NCBI GenBank assembly: GCA_963665155.2
Contig: CAXXFI010000001.1
Location: 62,001-126,000 of the forward strand
From: UBA1141 sp963665155
Lineage (GTDB): Bacteria > Chloroflexota > Dehalococcoidia > Lucifugimonadales > UBA3495
Direction: 5' to 3'
DNA: 64,000 bases
Position 1 is the stretch's first letter. Every line of letters starts with the position of its first letter. A program made the translations under genes and the position numbers. The notes below the pieces were generated by a model. It was not told the origin of the DNA, did not search any database, and was given only the letters and a program-made list of their open reading frames with translations. Shown in pieces: positions 37,056 to 44,866 of the stretch.

Positions 37056-37319
37056 GCCCCTAACTTATCCAGGCGATTATCCTCGGTGCCAAACGTCGTT
37101 CTAAATGACCGGCGTCCCTAGGGGACGGCGGGCTATGTTTTCCCTGTATTGCTCGTGGTTGCCCCGGTTTTAGGTACAATCCAGGCCGGACCGCCCGGAG
37201 TTTATCCCTTTCGCAATGGAGACACTTCGTTGATATCTTGCGTTTTCCCTGCCACCGTCATTGTCTAAACGTATATACAGGATTTGACCAATGGCAGTAC
37301 ACGCTCTTTAGCCCCTTTC
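37056..37319. other. Intergenic between convergent genes
   Basis: No gene, hairpin or repeat assigned. Confidence 0.4.
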
Positions 37320-38774
37320 CTATTCCCTCCCCATTACCAACTCAACTAGCTTGACGGCGTCCAACTCCTCATCAAGCCCATGGATAAAGTCTATCGTCCG
37401 TTCCACGTTAAGCTCTGAAATAGTGGCTGCGGCGTGAGCTGCGCAATCCCGGAACTTGGCCTCGAGTTGGGCAAATGTTAGAGGTTTCTCCGGTGACCCC
37501 GAGGGTGTGGTTGCGGTCCGTTTCGCCGACCGGCCATCAGCCCTCGCGACTTCTAACGACATTCCACTCCCTATCGATTCGGACTGGGGTTCGCCCGTGA
37601 TGGATTCCGCCAAGGCCAAAACCTGGGGGTTGTCCATGACTGTGACCTCGCCGATGCCTAATTTGCCCAAACACAGGGATGCGGAGATGAGATAAGGCAA
37701 GCTAAACTGGGCCTCAACCTGGGTCTCGGGCCGCGCTTTTGTCGATCCTGGCTTTGATTCCGGCGAAAACTGGGCCATGTAGGTAGCTTGATTCAATTCT
37801 AACTTGGCCCAAATCGGTTTGATTTTTTCTAATTCCAAGTCGTGATGCAGTGCAATGGCGGCATCAATCAATGCGTGAGTTGGTCGACCGCACGGGTAGG
37901 GTTTGAAGCTCAGCTCTACTCCTCGGAACACACTGCCTAAGTCTTGATCTATGGCCGAAAGGTCGTGGCCTTCCGGTGCATACATGGGGAAAAAACCGTA
38001 CTGCCCGGTAAACACGTCCTTGGCTCCGGTGAACCCTTCTTTGCCTAAGATTGCTGCCAGGACGCCAGCGTGAGCCGCTTGGCCCGCCTGCAACCGCTTG
38101 GTGAGTGCCCCGTCAACGATACATTGGCGGTTTCCCGCCGCTTGGCTGTAGGCGATTCCGAAGGCGTTAACAAGTTGCTCCACACTCAGGTTCAGGAGTT
38201 TTCCGGCAGCGGCGGTCGCGCCAAATACGCCAAAGGCAGCGGTACGATGCCATCCCCGATCCACCGGCGCCGCCAAGGCCAAGCGGCAAGAAACATCCAG
38301 ACCCAAGGACACGGCCAGCAAAAAAGCCTTGCCTGACACTTTCCCCACTGCTTCAACCGTGGCTGGATGCTCAACCCTAGCCGGAAATTCAGCCGTGCCC
38401 GGGGGTTCGGTCTTGGCAAGGGATTCGGCTATGGCCAGGCTAGCCGCCAGCACCGAGGTTCCGGGGTGGATGTGACCGGCCCGGTCGAATGTATCGTCGA
38501 AGTCCAGAGCGTGGCCCATGGCCCCGTTAACCATAGCCGCCTGAGGCGCCGGCACATCGCCTCCCAAAACCAGCAGGCTGCCTTCTGGCGAGCCACCCCA
38601 CTTACGAGCCAGGTTGGCGAGGGTTCCTATCCCCGGAGCGCCGCTTCCCGCCACCGCTACGCCCAATGTGTCCAGAATATCCCGCTTGGCGGCCACCACG
38701 GCGTCTTCCGGCAATTGCTCATACCCGGTATTCCGGATGTGGCGGGCCAAAGTCAAAGCGGGGTCTATAGACAT
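37320..38774 (-). CDS. MmgE/PrpD family protein
   Basis: 484 residues. DTLGVAVAGSGAPG, the signature GAMGHALDFDDTFD near 87, AAFGVFGATAAAGKLLNLS near 180, and FKPYPCGRPTHALIDA near 293 are typical of 2-methylcitrate dehydratase and its relatives (cis-aconitate decarboxylase fold). It probably dehydrates or decarboxylates a tricarboxylic-type acid. No prpC/prpB neighbours are present, so the exact substrate is unknown. ATG 38774 is placed so that the family N-terminus (LTLARHIRNTGYEQLP) follows. Confidence 0.85.
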   Translation of the reverse strand: MSIDPALTLARHIRNTGYEQLPEDAVVAAKRDILDTLGVAVAGSGAPGIGTLANLARKWGGSPEGSLLVLGGDVPAPQAAMVNGAMGHALDFDDTFDRAGHIHPGTSVLAASLAIAESLAKTEPPGTAEFPARVEHPATVEAVGKVSGKAFLLAVSLGLDVSCRLALAAPVDRGWHRTAAFGVFGATAAAGKLLNLSVEQLVNAFGIAYSQAAGNRQCIVDGALTKRLQAGQAAHAGVLAAILGKEGFTGAKDVFTGQYGFFPMYAPEGHDLSAIDQDLGSVFRGVELSFKPYPCGRPTHALIDAAIALHHDLELEKIKPIWAKLELNQATYMAQFSPESKPGSTKARPETQVEAQFSLPYLISASLCLGKLGIGEVTVMDNPQVLALAESITGEPQSESIGSGMSLEVARADGRSAKRTATTPSGSPEKPLTFAQLEAKFRDCAAHAAATISELNVERTIDFIHGLDEELDAVKLVELVMGRE

Positions 38775-39046
38775 GCTAACCTACACTTCGATCTTCATAA
38801 GTTCTTAGGCATATACCAAATCGCCTTAGATCATATCGCCGTCCTGGTCCCTCTGCCATCAGAACCTTACCGTACTCAGGGCAATCGTGTCTAATTGTTC
38901 GTATTTGGAGTAAATCGTACCTTGAGCATGGAGTCTACTCCTAGGTTAAGACGCTATTGGGTAGTGCATCAGCTTGAAATTGAATGCGAAGGTTAGCCTC
39001 CTATTATTTTTTTGACGCAACCTTGTGGTAGGTCTACTATCGATAT
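38775..39046. other. Intergenic between divergent genes
   Basis: Should hold promoters for the PrpD-like and membrane-protein genes. No clear boxes were assigned. Confidence 0.4.
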
Positions 39047-39730
39047 GTGCGAAAACCGATTAGTATTCTTACCCTCCTGTGTGGCAGTGGACTTACGGCG
39101 CTGGCATTCCTCATATTTGGTCTGCCCGGACATATGGACGATGGCCAATGGTGGGTTCGTCAATTGTCCTCCTTGGATAGAGGAACGGCTATGTCAATAG
39201 CCTTTCTGACTATAGGGTTGATGCTGTTGATTGTCGCTCCAATAACATGGTTTTCAGACCGGTGGCGTACTCCAGCCGTAAATTGGTGGCGACGCATTCG
39301 CCATGCGCAGCTAACCGCTCTGCCCGTATTAAACCATCCCAACAACGACTTGGAGCGCTTTAGGGAGTGCCTGCCACAGGTTGAGCTATGTCAAAAACTA
39401 GTTGGTCCATGTGCCAGTCCACTTGGCGGCTTAAACATGGGGATCATGCAGTTGCACTACTTGTCTACAGGGGACACCACAATGATCAAGTTGATTAGAG
39501 AGCTTGAGTATTTGACTCGGAGTCTAAAACAACTAGGAATACGGTACCCTAGCGTCTACGGAGGCAACGATGAGTCGGATAGTGACTTTCGCGTCAGAAT
39601 GCAAATATGGAATATGCACCTAGCGGAGTTAGCAGTGATGATTTCACACGATGACCTTATGCAGGCTAGACAGCTTGAGCCACTTAATCCAACTAAGCCA
39701 CCAACTTCTGATAAGTCAAATGCTCTGTGA
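39047..39730 (+). CDS. Hypothetical protein with two N-terminal membrane helices
   Basis: 227 residues from GTG. Hydrophobic helices at ~6-28 and ~48-70 precede a ~150-residue soluble, helical C-terminal part. No family is recognised. Its AT content is higher than that of its neighbours, which may mean transfer. Confidence 0.55.
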   Translation: MRKPISILTLLCGSGLTALAFLIFGLPGHMDDGQWWVRQLSSLDRGTAMSIAFLTIGLMLLIVAPITWFSDRWRTPAVNWWRRIRHAQLTALPVLNHPNNDLERFRECLPQVELCQKLVGPCASPLGGLNMGIMQLHYLSTGDTTMIKLIRELEYLTRSLKQLGIRYPSVYGGNDESDSDFRVRMQIWNMHLAELAVMISHDDLMQARQLEPLNPTKPPTSDKSNAL

Positions 39731-39844
39731 CCCTGTGTCAAGTATACAATCACCTATATCTTGTCAAGCCTGCTGTAGTGTATAGTCCATGTCCACCCTA
39801 AAGTGGTATAGACAGGCGAAACTTTGGCATTAAGGAGGCTGACA

Positions 39845-40057
39845 ATGCCGAGAGGACCAAACGGGGAGAAACGACCTCGCGACACGGTGGGCTGCGCCGT
39901 CCACGTGATGAAGATAGCCACCGGGGAGATCGAGGAGGACCTACCGAAGAACCGGGAGGGCAAGGTCAACGGCGGCAAGGCGCGGGTTGAGAGCATGACA
40001 CCGGAGGACCGCTCGGAGTTGGCGAAGAAGGCGGCGGCGGCCCGGTGGTGGACCTAG
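39845..40057 (+). CDS. Small basic protein with GGKAR...KKAAAARW tail
   Basis: 70 residues from ATG 39845, which follows GGAGG by 7 nt. The C-terminus VNGGKARVESMTPEDRSELAK, then KKAAAARWW, matches a widespread small-protein motif in which GGKAR...S-x-x-R/K...KAA-x-ARW tails are thought to bind DNA or partner proteins. The stop is 1 nt before the next ATG, so it is co-translated with a retropepsin-like gene. Function unknown; this pairing resembles two-gene toxin-antitoxin-like modules. Confidence 0.7.
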   Translation: MPRGPNGEKRPRDTVGCAVHVMKIATGEIEEDLPKNREGKVNGGKARVESMTPEDRSELAKKAAAARWWT

Positions 40058-40058
40058 C

Positions 40059-40424
40059 ATGGGCCTATTTAACGTCAAAGTCAGTGTGGGTGGAGTTGGA
40101 AAGTACCATGAGCGCATCGAAGCAATTGATGTGCTCGTGGACACTGGCGCTGTCCATTCGCTTCTGCCAGAGTCGCTCCTAAACCACCTAGCCATAGAAA
40201 AAGAGTGGTCCCAGGAATTCGTCTTGGCAGATGATACTAAGGTACAATATCCCGTTGGGCACGCCATGTTCTACATCAACGGCGAAGAACGCCGGTGCCC
40301 GGCGGTTTTTGCTCCCCAAGAGAGTTATCTGCTAGGTGCAACTACGCTAGAGAACTTCTCTCTTAGCGTAGACCTGGTGAACCAGGAGCTTATTAAGGTC
40401 AGCCCTCACGTTAGATTGGTTTAG
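40059..40424 (+). CDS. Retropepsin-like aspartic protease (clan AA)
   Basis: 121 residues with the catalytic VDTGAVHSLLP motif (D-T-G) near residue 29 and a typical flap/late ILG-like segment YLLGATTLENFSL near 95. Single-domain proteins of this kind dimerise to form the active site. Known bacterial members are small proteins of mostly unknown target. It starts 1 nt after the stop of the small basic protein, which implies coupled expression. Confidence 0.8.
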   Translation: MGLFNVKVSVGGVGKYHERIEAIDVLVDTGAVHSLLPESLLNHLAIEKEWSQEFVLADDTKVQYPVGHAMFYINGEERRCPAVFAPQESYLLGATTLENFSLSVDLVNQELIKVSPHVRLV

Positions 40425-40493
40425 CTCCGCTCTGGGCAGTGTCCTAATTTGACAGGGCGGCCCTGCCATAGGGCCGCCCGAGCCTACGCCGAT

Positions 40494-40676
40494 TTAGCTC
40501 TTATGCTTCGTCGGGTCAGGCTTGCCGTAGCCCATGCCAGATTCCGGTGTCGGGGGGAATGGTTCCCCCTTAACGACCGTTACCTCTCGGCCCTGGTCGC
40601 CACCCCTTGGACCAACTAAGGGATATTGACCAGACTGAGTGGCAATCTCGCCGGGCTTATGTTGTGGTTTAGCCAT
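40494..40676 (-). CDS. YjzC-like small protein
   Basis: 60 residues with the family pattern KPGEIATQSGQYPLVGPRGG and VVKGEPFPPTP, ending in a TKH tail. YjzC-type proteins occur in Bacillus and others; function unknown. A purine-rich ribosome site (GTGGAGG) precedes ATG 40676. Confidence 0.7.
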   Translation of the reverse strand: MAKPQHKPGEIATQSGQYPLVGPRGGDQGREVTVVKGEPFPPTPESGMGYGKPDPTKHKS

Positions 40677-41038
40677 AATATGGCCTCCACTAAGTTAGCA
40701 TTGCGCCGAAACAGGCAGTAATCGACCAAACACCATGCTTGACTCCTAGAACACCGGAGGATATCCTCCGGTTTGTATTGCACCAGGGCGTCCCCGTCTC
40801 GGCGTGGGAACCCAAAAGAAAATCCCGCCTCAAAATGACGGCGGGATTTTTGACAAAGTTCCCTTAAGTAGGTTACAATAAGGTTTGAAATTTACACCCC
40901 GCCGCAACCCCGCCATCGCAGGTGCATCAACACCTGCGATTGTTTATTTTAACAGATTCAGTATTTAAGTTCTACTGCGTCGTGTTTGCTGACTCTATCA
41001 GGTCGTAGCCAACCATTCTTCACCAAGCACCTGTAGCC

Positions 41039-41067
41039 AGCCCCGGATGTTCGCTCCGGGGCTTTTT
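41039..41067 (+). terminator. Rho-independent terminator before IS1-type gene
   Basis: A 9-bp stem AGCCCCGGA/TCCGGGGCT with a 7-nt loop is followed directly by TTTTT. It shields the transposase from incoming transcription. Confidence 0.8.
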
Positions 41068-41081
41068 CGTGCCTGGAATCC

Positions 41082-41109
41082 TTGACTTATGCTGGTAATA
41101 TGATATACT
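41082..41109 (+). promoter_or_regulatory. Promoter of IS1-type transposase
   Basis: TTGACT, a 16-nt spacer, TATACT, then 6 nt to ATG 41116. There is no Shine-Dalgarno, so the transcript is probably leaderless, like the LAL regulator. Confidence 0.6.
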
Positions 41110-41115
41110 TTGAAT

Positions 41116-42002
41116 ATGAACAAACTACCGGTTGCCAAGCGGGCTCAGATACTCAACATGCTGGTAGAGGGCTCCTCGATGCGGTCCATAACTCGTGTCA
41201 TGGGCGTGTCCCTGAACACTGTGACTCGGCTTTTGGTGGAGGCAGGGGAAGCCTGCGCCGACTACCACGACAAAGCCGTTAGAGCCGTTCCGGCCAGCCG
41301 GGTTGAGTGTGACGAGATATGGAGCTTCTGCTATGCCAAGGCCAAGAACGTAGACCATGCAACGGCGGCTCCTGGGGGAGCTGGAGACGTTTGGACATGG
41401 ACGGGCATCGACCGGGACTCCAAGCTGCTAATCTCCTGGACCGTCAGCCCAGGGCGCGGCTCCGAGTATGCCATTGACCTAATGGACGATCTCCGGTCCC
41501 GGCTGGCGAACCGTGTCCAGTTGACTATGGACGGCCACAGGGCGTACCTGGAAGCCGTGGAGGGGGCCTTTGGCGGGGACGTGGACTACGACTAGTGAAG
41601 GTCTACGGGCCTGTTTCGGGGCCAGAGGCGCAACGGCGGTACAGCCCGGCGGAGTGCATAGGTGCCACCAAGATGCCGATTGTGGGCCTTCCTGACCCAG
41701 CTTCAATCAGCACGTCGATAGTGGAGCGGCACAACCTGACAACCCGCATGTCGATCCGAAGGTTCACCCGGCTGACCAATGCCTTCTCCAAGAAGATTGA
41801 GAACCACTGCCACGCTGTGGCTCTCTACGCAGTCTGGTATAATTTCTGTAGGCCTCACAAGACTCTGAAAGGCGATACACCGGCCATGGCTGCGGGTCTG
41901 ACGGATAGGGAACATAGCCTTGGCTGGATTGTTGGGTTGATCGACGAGCGAGCCCCAGCGCTAGGGCCTCGGGGCCCATACAAGCCCCGAAATTCAAAGT
42001 GA
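41116..42002 (+). mobile_element. IS1-family-like transposase, frameshifted
   Basis: The N-terminal half (41116-41595) has the HTH region KLPVAKRAQILNMLVEGSSM, a DEIWSFCYAK motif and GDVWTWTGIDRDSKL. The C-terminal half (41595-42002) has SIVERHNLTTRMSIRRFTRL and YAVWYNFCRPHKTL. In relatives these form one chain passing through DVDYxxLVKVYG. Here the frame ends D-Y-D-stop and resumes one frame away at 41593, so one base is missing or programmed slippage is used. No clean terminal inverted repeats were found. Confidence 0.8.
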
Positions 42003-42026
42003 GGCATTACCCGCTATTGCCCTGCA

Positions 42027-42055
42027 TTGACAGCCTATATCGGCGCTGGTACATT
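42027..42055 (+). promoter_or_regulatory. Promoter of FmdB gene
   Basis: TTGACA (42027-42032), a 17-nt spacer, TACATT (42050-42055), 65 nt before GTG 42121. Confidence 0.55.
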
Positions 42056-42120
42056 ATATTGGTTGTCAACTGGCGTCAGTTCGGATTCCAGTCGATATTT
42101 TTGTACCCAGGAGGGTATTG

Positions 42121-42477
42121 GTGCCACGTTACGATTACAGATGTATTGAATGCAAATCCGAGTTTGAACTGGTGCAAACTTTCAGCGAGGCTGGCCACGC
42201 CGATTGCCCAAAGTGCTCCGAAGCGGGCCAGCGGGTTTTCCACGCTGTGCCGGTCATCTATAAAGGTTCTGGATTTTATACCACCGACTACGGTCGTCCC
42301 AAACGGCCTGTGGAAAATGGCTCCAAAGAATCTTCGGAGAGTAAGTCCAGTTCCAGTGACAGCTCTTCAGGCAACAAGGACTCTAAGGCTTCGACCAGCG
42401 AGTCTTCGTCCAGCGGTTCTGAAAGCAAGAGCGAGCCTGCCGCAAAAGCCTCCAGCGAGACAAGTACCTCTTCTTAG
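42121..42477 (+). CDS. FmdB family zinc-ribbon protein
   Basis: 118 residues. The N-terminal zinc ribbon has PRYDYRCIECKSEFE and CPKCSEAGQRVFH, two CxxC pairs typical of FmdB. The tail from residue 68 is very rich in Ser/Glu/Lys and disordered. FmdB proteins are presumed regulators. The start is GTG 42121, preceded by AGGAGGG. Confidence 0.85.
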   Translation: MPRYDYRCIECKSEFELVQTFSEAGHADCPKCSEAGQRVFHAVPVIYKGSGFYTTDYGRPKRPVENGSKESSESKSSSSDSSSGNKDSKASTSESSSSGSESKSEPAAKASSETSTSS

Positions 42478-42589
42478 CGACTGACTTCGTGCTGTCTTGG
42501 AATGTTCTCTCTGAGACCAATCCGCCGGTGAGTATCATTCGCCGGTTGGAATTTCGCTCTCCTGAAGTGTTTCCAACAGTGGCGCATCG
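42478..42589. other. Short leader before dtd
   Basis: No gene. An in-frame TGA at 42563-42565 limits how far upstream dtd translation could start. Confidence 0.4.
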
Positions 42590-43060
42590 AGGGCGATAAT
42601 CCAGAGAGTAGCTGAAGCGTCGCTCCTGATTGACGGCCTCGAGGTAGGTAAAATCGGCTCAGGACTTCTTATCCTTCTGGGCGTTGGAAGGGAAGACGAG
42701 GAAAGCGATGCAGAGTACCTAACCGCAAAGATTCTGAACCTCAGAGTTTTCCCTGCGGTTGGGGATAACGATGGCCGTTTCGATTGCTCCGCCTTTGATG
42801 TGGGGGCGGAGCTTTTAATTGTCAGCCAGTTCACCCTTTATGCGGACACTCGTAAAGGACGACGCCCCGACTTTAACCAGGCTGCTCCCCCGGAAACTGC
42901 GCGGCGTCTCTACAATTTTACAGTAGATCAGTTCCGAGAATCCGGTCTAAAGGTGGCGACGGGGCGGTTCCAAGAGTACATGCAAGTCCTGCTCCAGAAC
43001 GATGGGCCGGTAACCGTAATCTTGGACAGCGCCGACCGGCAACGCTCCCGCAGAAACTAG
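42590..43060 (+). CDS. dtd: D-aminoacyl-tRNA deacylase with damaged start codon
   Basis: The frame from AGG 42590 encodes RAIIQRVAEASLLIDGLEVG, GLLILLGVGREDEE, the catalytic SQFTLYADTRKGRRPDF segment and the C-terminal GPVTVILDS (GPVT is the Gly-cisPro-type motif). Dtd removes D-amino acids from tRNA. The length is right for the family (about 157), but no ATG/GTG/TTG precedes AGG in frame. The DNA reads AT-C-GAGGGCG; deletion of C 42588 gives ATG AGG GCG, the family start. This is either a start-destroying insertion or an assembly error. Confidence 0.8.
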   Translation, partial: RAIIQRVAEASLLIDGLEVGKIGSGLLILLGVGREDEESDAEYLTAKILNLRVFPAVGDNDGRFDCSAFDVGAELLIVSQFTLYADTRKGRRPDFNQAAPPETARRLYNFTVDQFRESGLKVATGRFQEYMQVLLQNDGPVTVILDSADRQRSRRN

Positions 43061-43068
43061 CGACAGGT

Positions 43069-43601
43069 CTAGCGGTGCCATCCCATGCCCTGAAATAACC
43101 CCCTCAAATAGGCGATTTGACCACCGTGGGAAGTTGCGTCCCAGGTCACCTGGCCCAGAGCAAGGGCGGCGTTGCGAGGCTCGGCCACCGGTGGGAACAC
43201 CACCTGCTTCTCCAACTCGGCGGGAGTCGCATTGACCAGGAAGTCCCTGGTTGCCTCTTTCACCACCAGGTAGTACGCCATTTGGACCTCCTTAGCCGGT
43301 GGCCTCCATGATGCCACTTGGGCGGCAGTCCAACCCATCTCCGGGTCGTCGCTCATCCCAAATTTTTCATGCCAGCCATCTTTGACCCATAATTGGGGCA
43401 GGTCCCTGGCTCTGGTGTGGACCACCATGTCCAACACCCGGCTCATGTGCCAGAGAAGCCAGGCGATAGAGTTGCATTGCTCGAGGGTTGGCGGTTTAAC
43501 GTCTCTTCATCCATACCCTCAATGGCTGACTCGATCATTTCCCAGTTGCGCTGGTGAGCGGTTAAAAGGGGTTCCATTAGTTCAATTTGGGAAGATGCCA
43601 A
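43069..43601 (-). pseudogene. DinB family protein with one frameshift
   Basis: Starts at TTG 43601 after AGGAGGAAAG (LASSQIELMEPLLTAHQRNW). It breaks near 43480-43483 and resumes one frame over as CNSIAWLLWHMSRVLD. It continues DLPQLWVKDGWHEKFG, then DATSHGGQIAYLRGL to the stop at 43069. DinB-like four-helix proteins use three His for metal: WHMSR, WHEKF and SHGGQ supply candidates. Related to bacillithiol/mycothiol-type transferases; the substrate is unknown. Restoring one base gives a normal-length protein of about 178 residues. Confidence 0.8.
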
Positions 43602-43910
43602 GCTTTCCTCCTAGCTGCGTCTGGTTTTCCAGTTAGACTGAGTTGTTTCAACTTCGAGTTGATTAACCGGTCCTCCCCCCATCCTAGCCATCACCACTAA
43701 GGGAAAAGGGATTGGTCCTCGTTTCACTGTGCGAGTGAGGTCGCATTTAATATCTTCAGGTGGTTGATTGCCAATGGAACTCTAGGTCCAAGCTTAAATC
43801 CAAATCCGTCGATAAGTGGGTCAGGAGTCCGTCGGCCAGCCTAATGAATCTCTAGGTGCGGGCTTACGTCCACAGCCACCGCCGAGTGAGTCAGGTCTCC
43901 ATGGGCCAAC
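43602..43910. other. Intergenic, with degraded nadC 3' repeats
   Basis: The left 170 bp hold no feature. The right part is two extra degenerate copies of the nadC 3' end, listed separately. Confidence 0.5.
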
Positions 43911-43980
43911 TTAGTGAAACTCCAGGTCCAGGCTTATGTCCAAAGCCGCTGATGAGTGGGTCAAGCCTCCAATAGAAATA
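43771..43980 (-). repeat. 70-bp degenerate triplication of the nadC 3' end
   Basis: The true C-terminus GGLTHSSAALDISLDLEFH is followed by a second copy reading GDLTHSAVAVDVSPHLEIH-stop and a third reading GLLTHLSTDLDLSLDLEFH. Stops or their equivalents lie at 43911, 43841 and 43771, exactly 70 nt apart. Confidence 0.85.
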
Positions 43981-44765
43981 AGGTCCACACCCGTTTCAGC
44001 AACCGCACGGACGGTCTCCATGTTGATGCCCCCGGACGCCTCGACGACCGCTCGACCGTCAATCAACTCCATGGCCTGACGCATCAAGTCGGGGGGCATA
44101 TTATCCAGCATAATGATGTGGGCGCCGGCTTCCACCGCTTCCCTTGTTTCCTCAAGGGTTTCCACCTCTACTTCCACTTTGATGGTGTGGGAGGCCCGGG
44201 ACAGCGCGAGCTGAATTATTTCTTTCAAGCTCAGTTCTTGGGAACGCATGGCCTGAATATGATTGTCCTTGATCAGGATACCGTCGGCCAGATTAAACCG
44301 GTGGTTATAGCCGCCGCCCATACGCACGGAATACTTGTCCAAGTACCTCATGCCCGGTGCCGTTTTCCGAGTATCCACAATGCGTGAATTGCATCCTTGT
44401 ATGGCTTTTACGTAGCGATCGGTCTCGCTGGCAATGCCGCTCATGCGCTGCAAAAAATTAAGAGCGATACGCTCCGCTCTTAGAATGCTCCCGGCGGGAC
44501 CTTCCACCCCGGCAATTTCGTCGCCTGGAGAAAGCGCTGAACCGTCGTCGATTAACGCGCGCAGCTCCAGATCAGCGTCCACCCGCTGAAACACAGCGGC
44601 AGCTACGTCAACTCCCGCCAAGACACCGTGGGCTTTGGCCCGAAGCATGCCAACTCCTTTGATTTCGGGAGGGACCAAAGCCTGGGTGGTAGGGTCGTTA
44701 AAAGCTTGGTCTTCGGAAAGGGCTGAGTCTATCAGCCGGTGGACTTCCGGTGGCAACTGGCTCAC
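43911..44765 (-). CDS. nadC: Nicotinate-nucleotide pyrophosphorylase (carboxylating)
   Basis: 284 residues, normal length. LSEDQAFNDPTTQALVPPE at the start, ERIALNFLQRMSGIAS near 105, the RIVDTRKTAPGMRYLDKYSVRMGGGYNHRFNLA segment with substrate-binding Arg/Lys/His (~130-160), IKDNHI, EVEVETLEE and VEASGGINMETV near 240. It turns quinolinate and PRPP into nicotinate mononucleotide. Last gene of the nad cluster, 101 bp after nadB. Confidence 0.97.
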   Translation of the reverse strand: MSQLPPEVHRLIDSALSEDQAFNDPTTQALVPPEIKGVGMLRAKAHGVLAGVDVAAAVFQRVDADLELRALIDDGSALSPGDEIAGVEGPAGSILRAERIALNFLQRMSGIASETDRYVKAIQGCNSRIVDTRKTAPGMRYLDKYSVRMGGGYNHRFNLADGILIKDNHIQAMRSQELSLKEIIQLALSRASHTIKVEVEVETLEETREAVEAGAHIIMLDNMPPDLMRQAMELIDGRAVVEASGGINMETVRAVAETGVDLISIGGLTHSSAALDISLDLEFH

Positions 44766-44866
44766 TTTGGTTCCCCTTCTTTTAGCATTTCTTACTTGTA
44801 GTGTTTGCTGATGCGGTGATCAGGATGCCCGATAATCCCAATAGCGGGTCACAACTAGGTGGCCCG

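Larger units (their letters stand above)
40677..41115. other. Hairpin-rich intergenic region
   Basis: Four strong hairpins occur within 320 bp: a perfect palindrome ACCGGAGGATATCCTCCGGT (40753-40772), AAATCCCGCC/GGCGGGATTT (40820-40849), ATCGCAGGTG/CACCTGCGAT (40915-40940) and AGCCCCGGA/TCCGGGGCT (41039-41063). Three are followed by T-runs on the plus strand. No plus-strand gene that needs this many terminators lies immediately before them, so a small RNA or a lost gene is possible. Confidence 0.7.

Noticed and set aside
41580..41610. Programmed frameshift in the IS1-type transposase
   Set aside because: No clear slippery A-run or hairpin at the junction, and similar single-base breaks are common in this window; not excluded, but unsupported.
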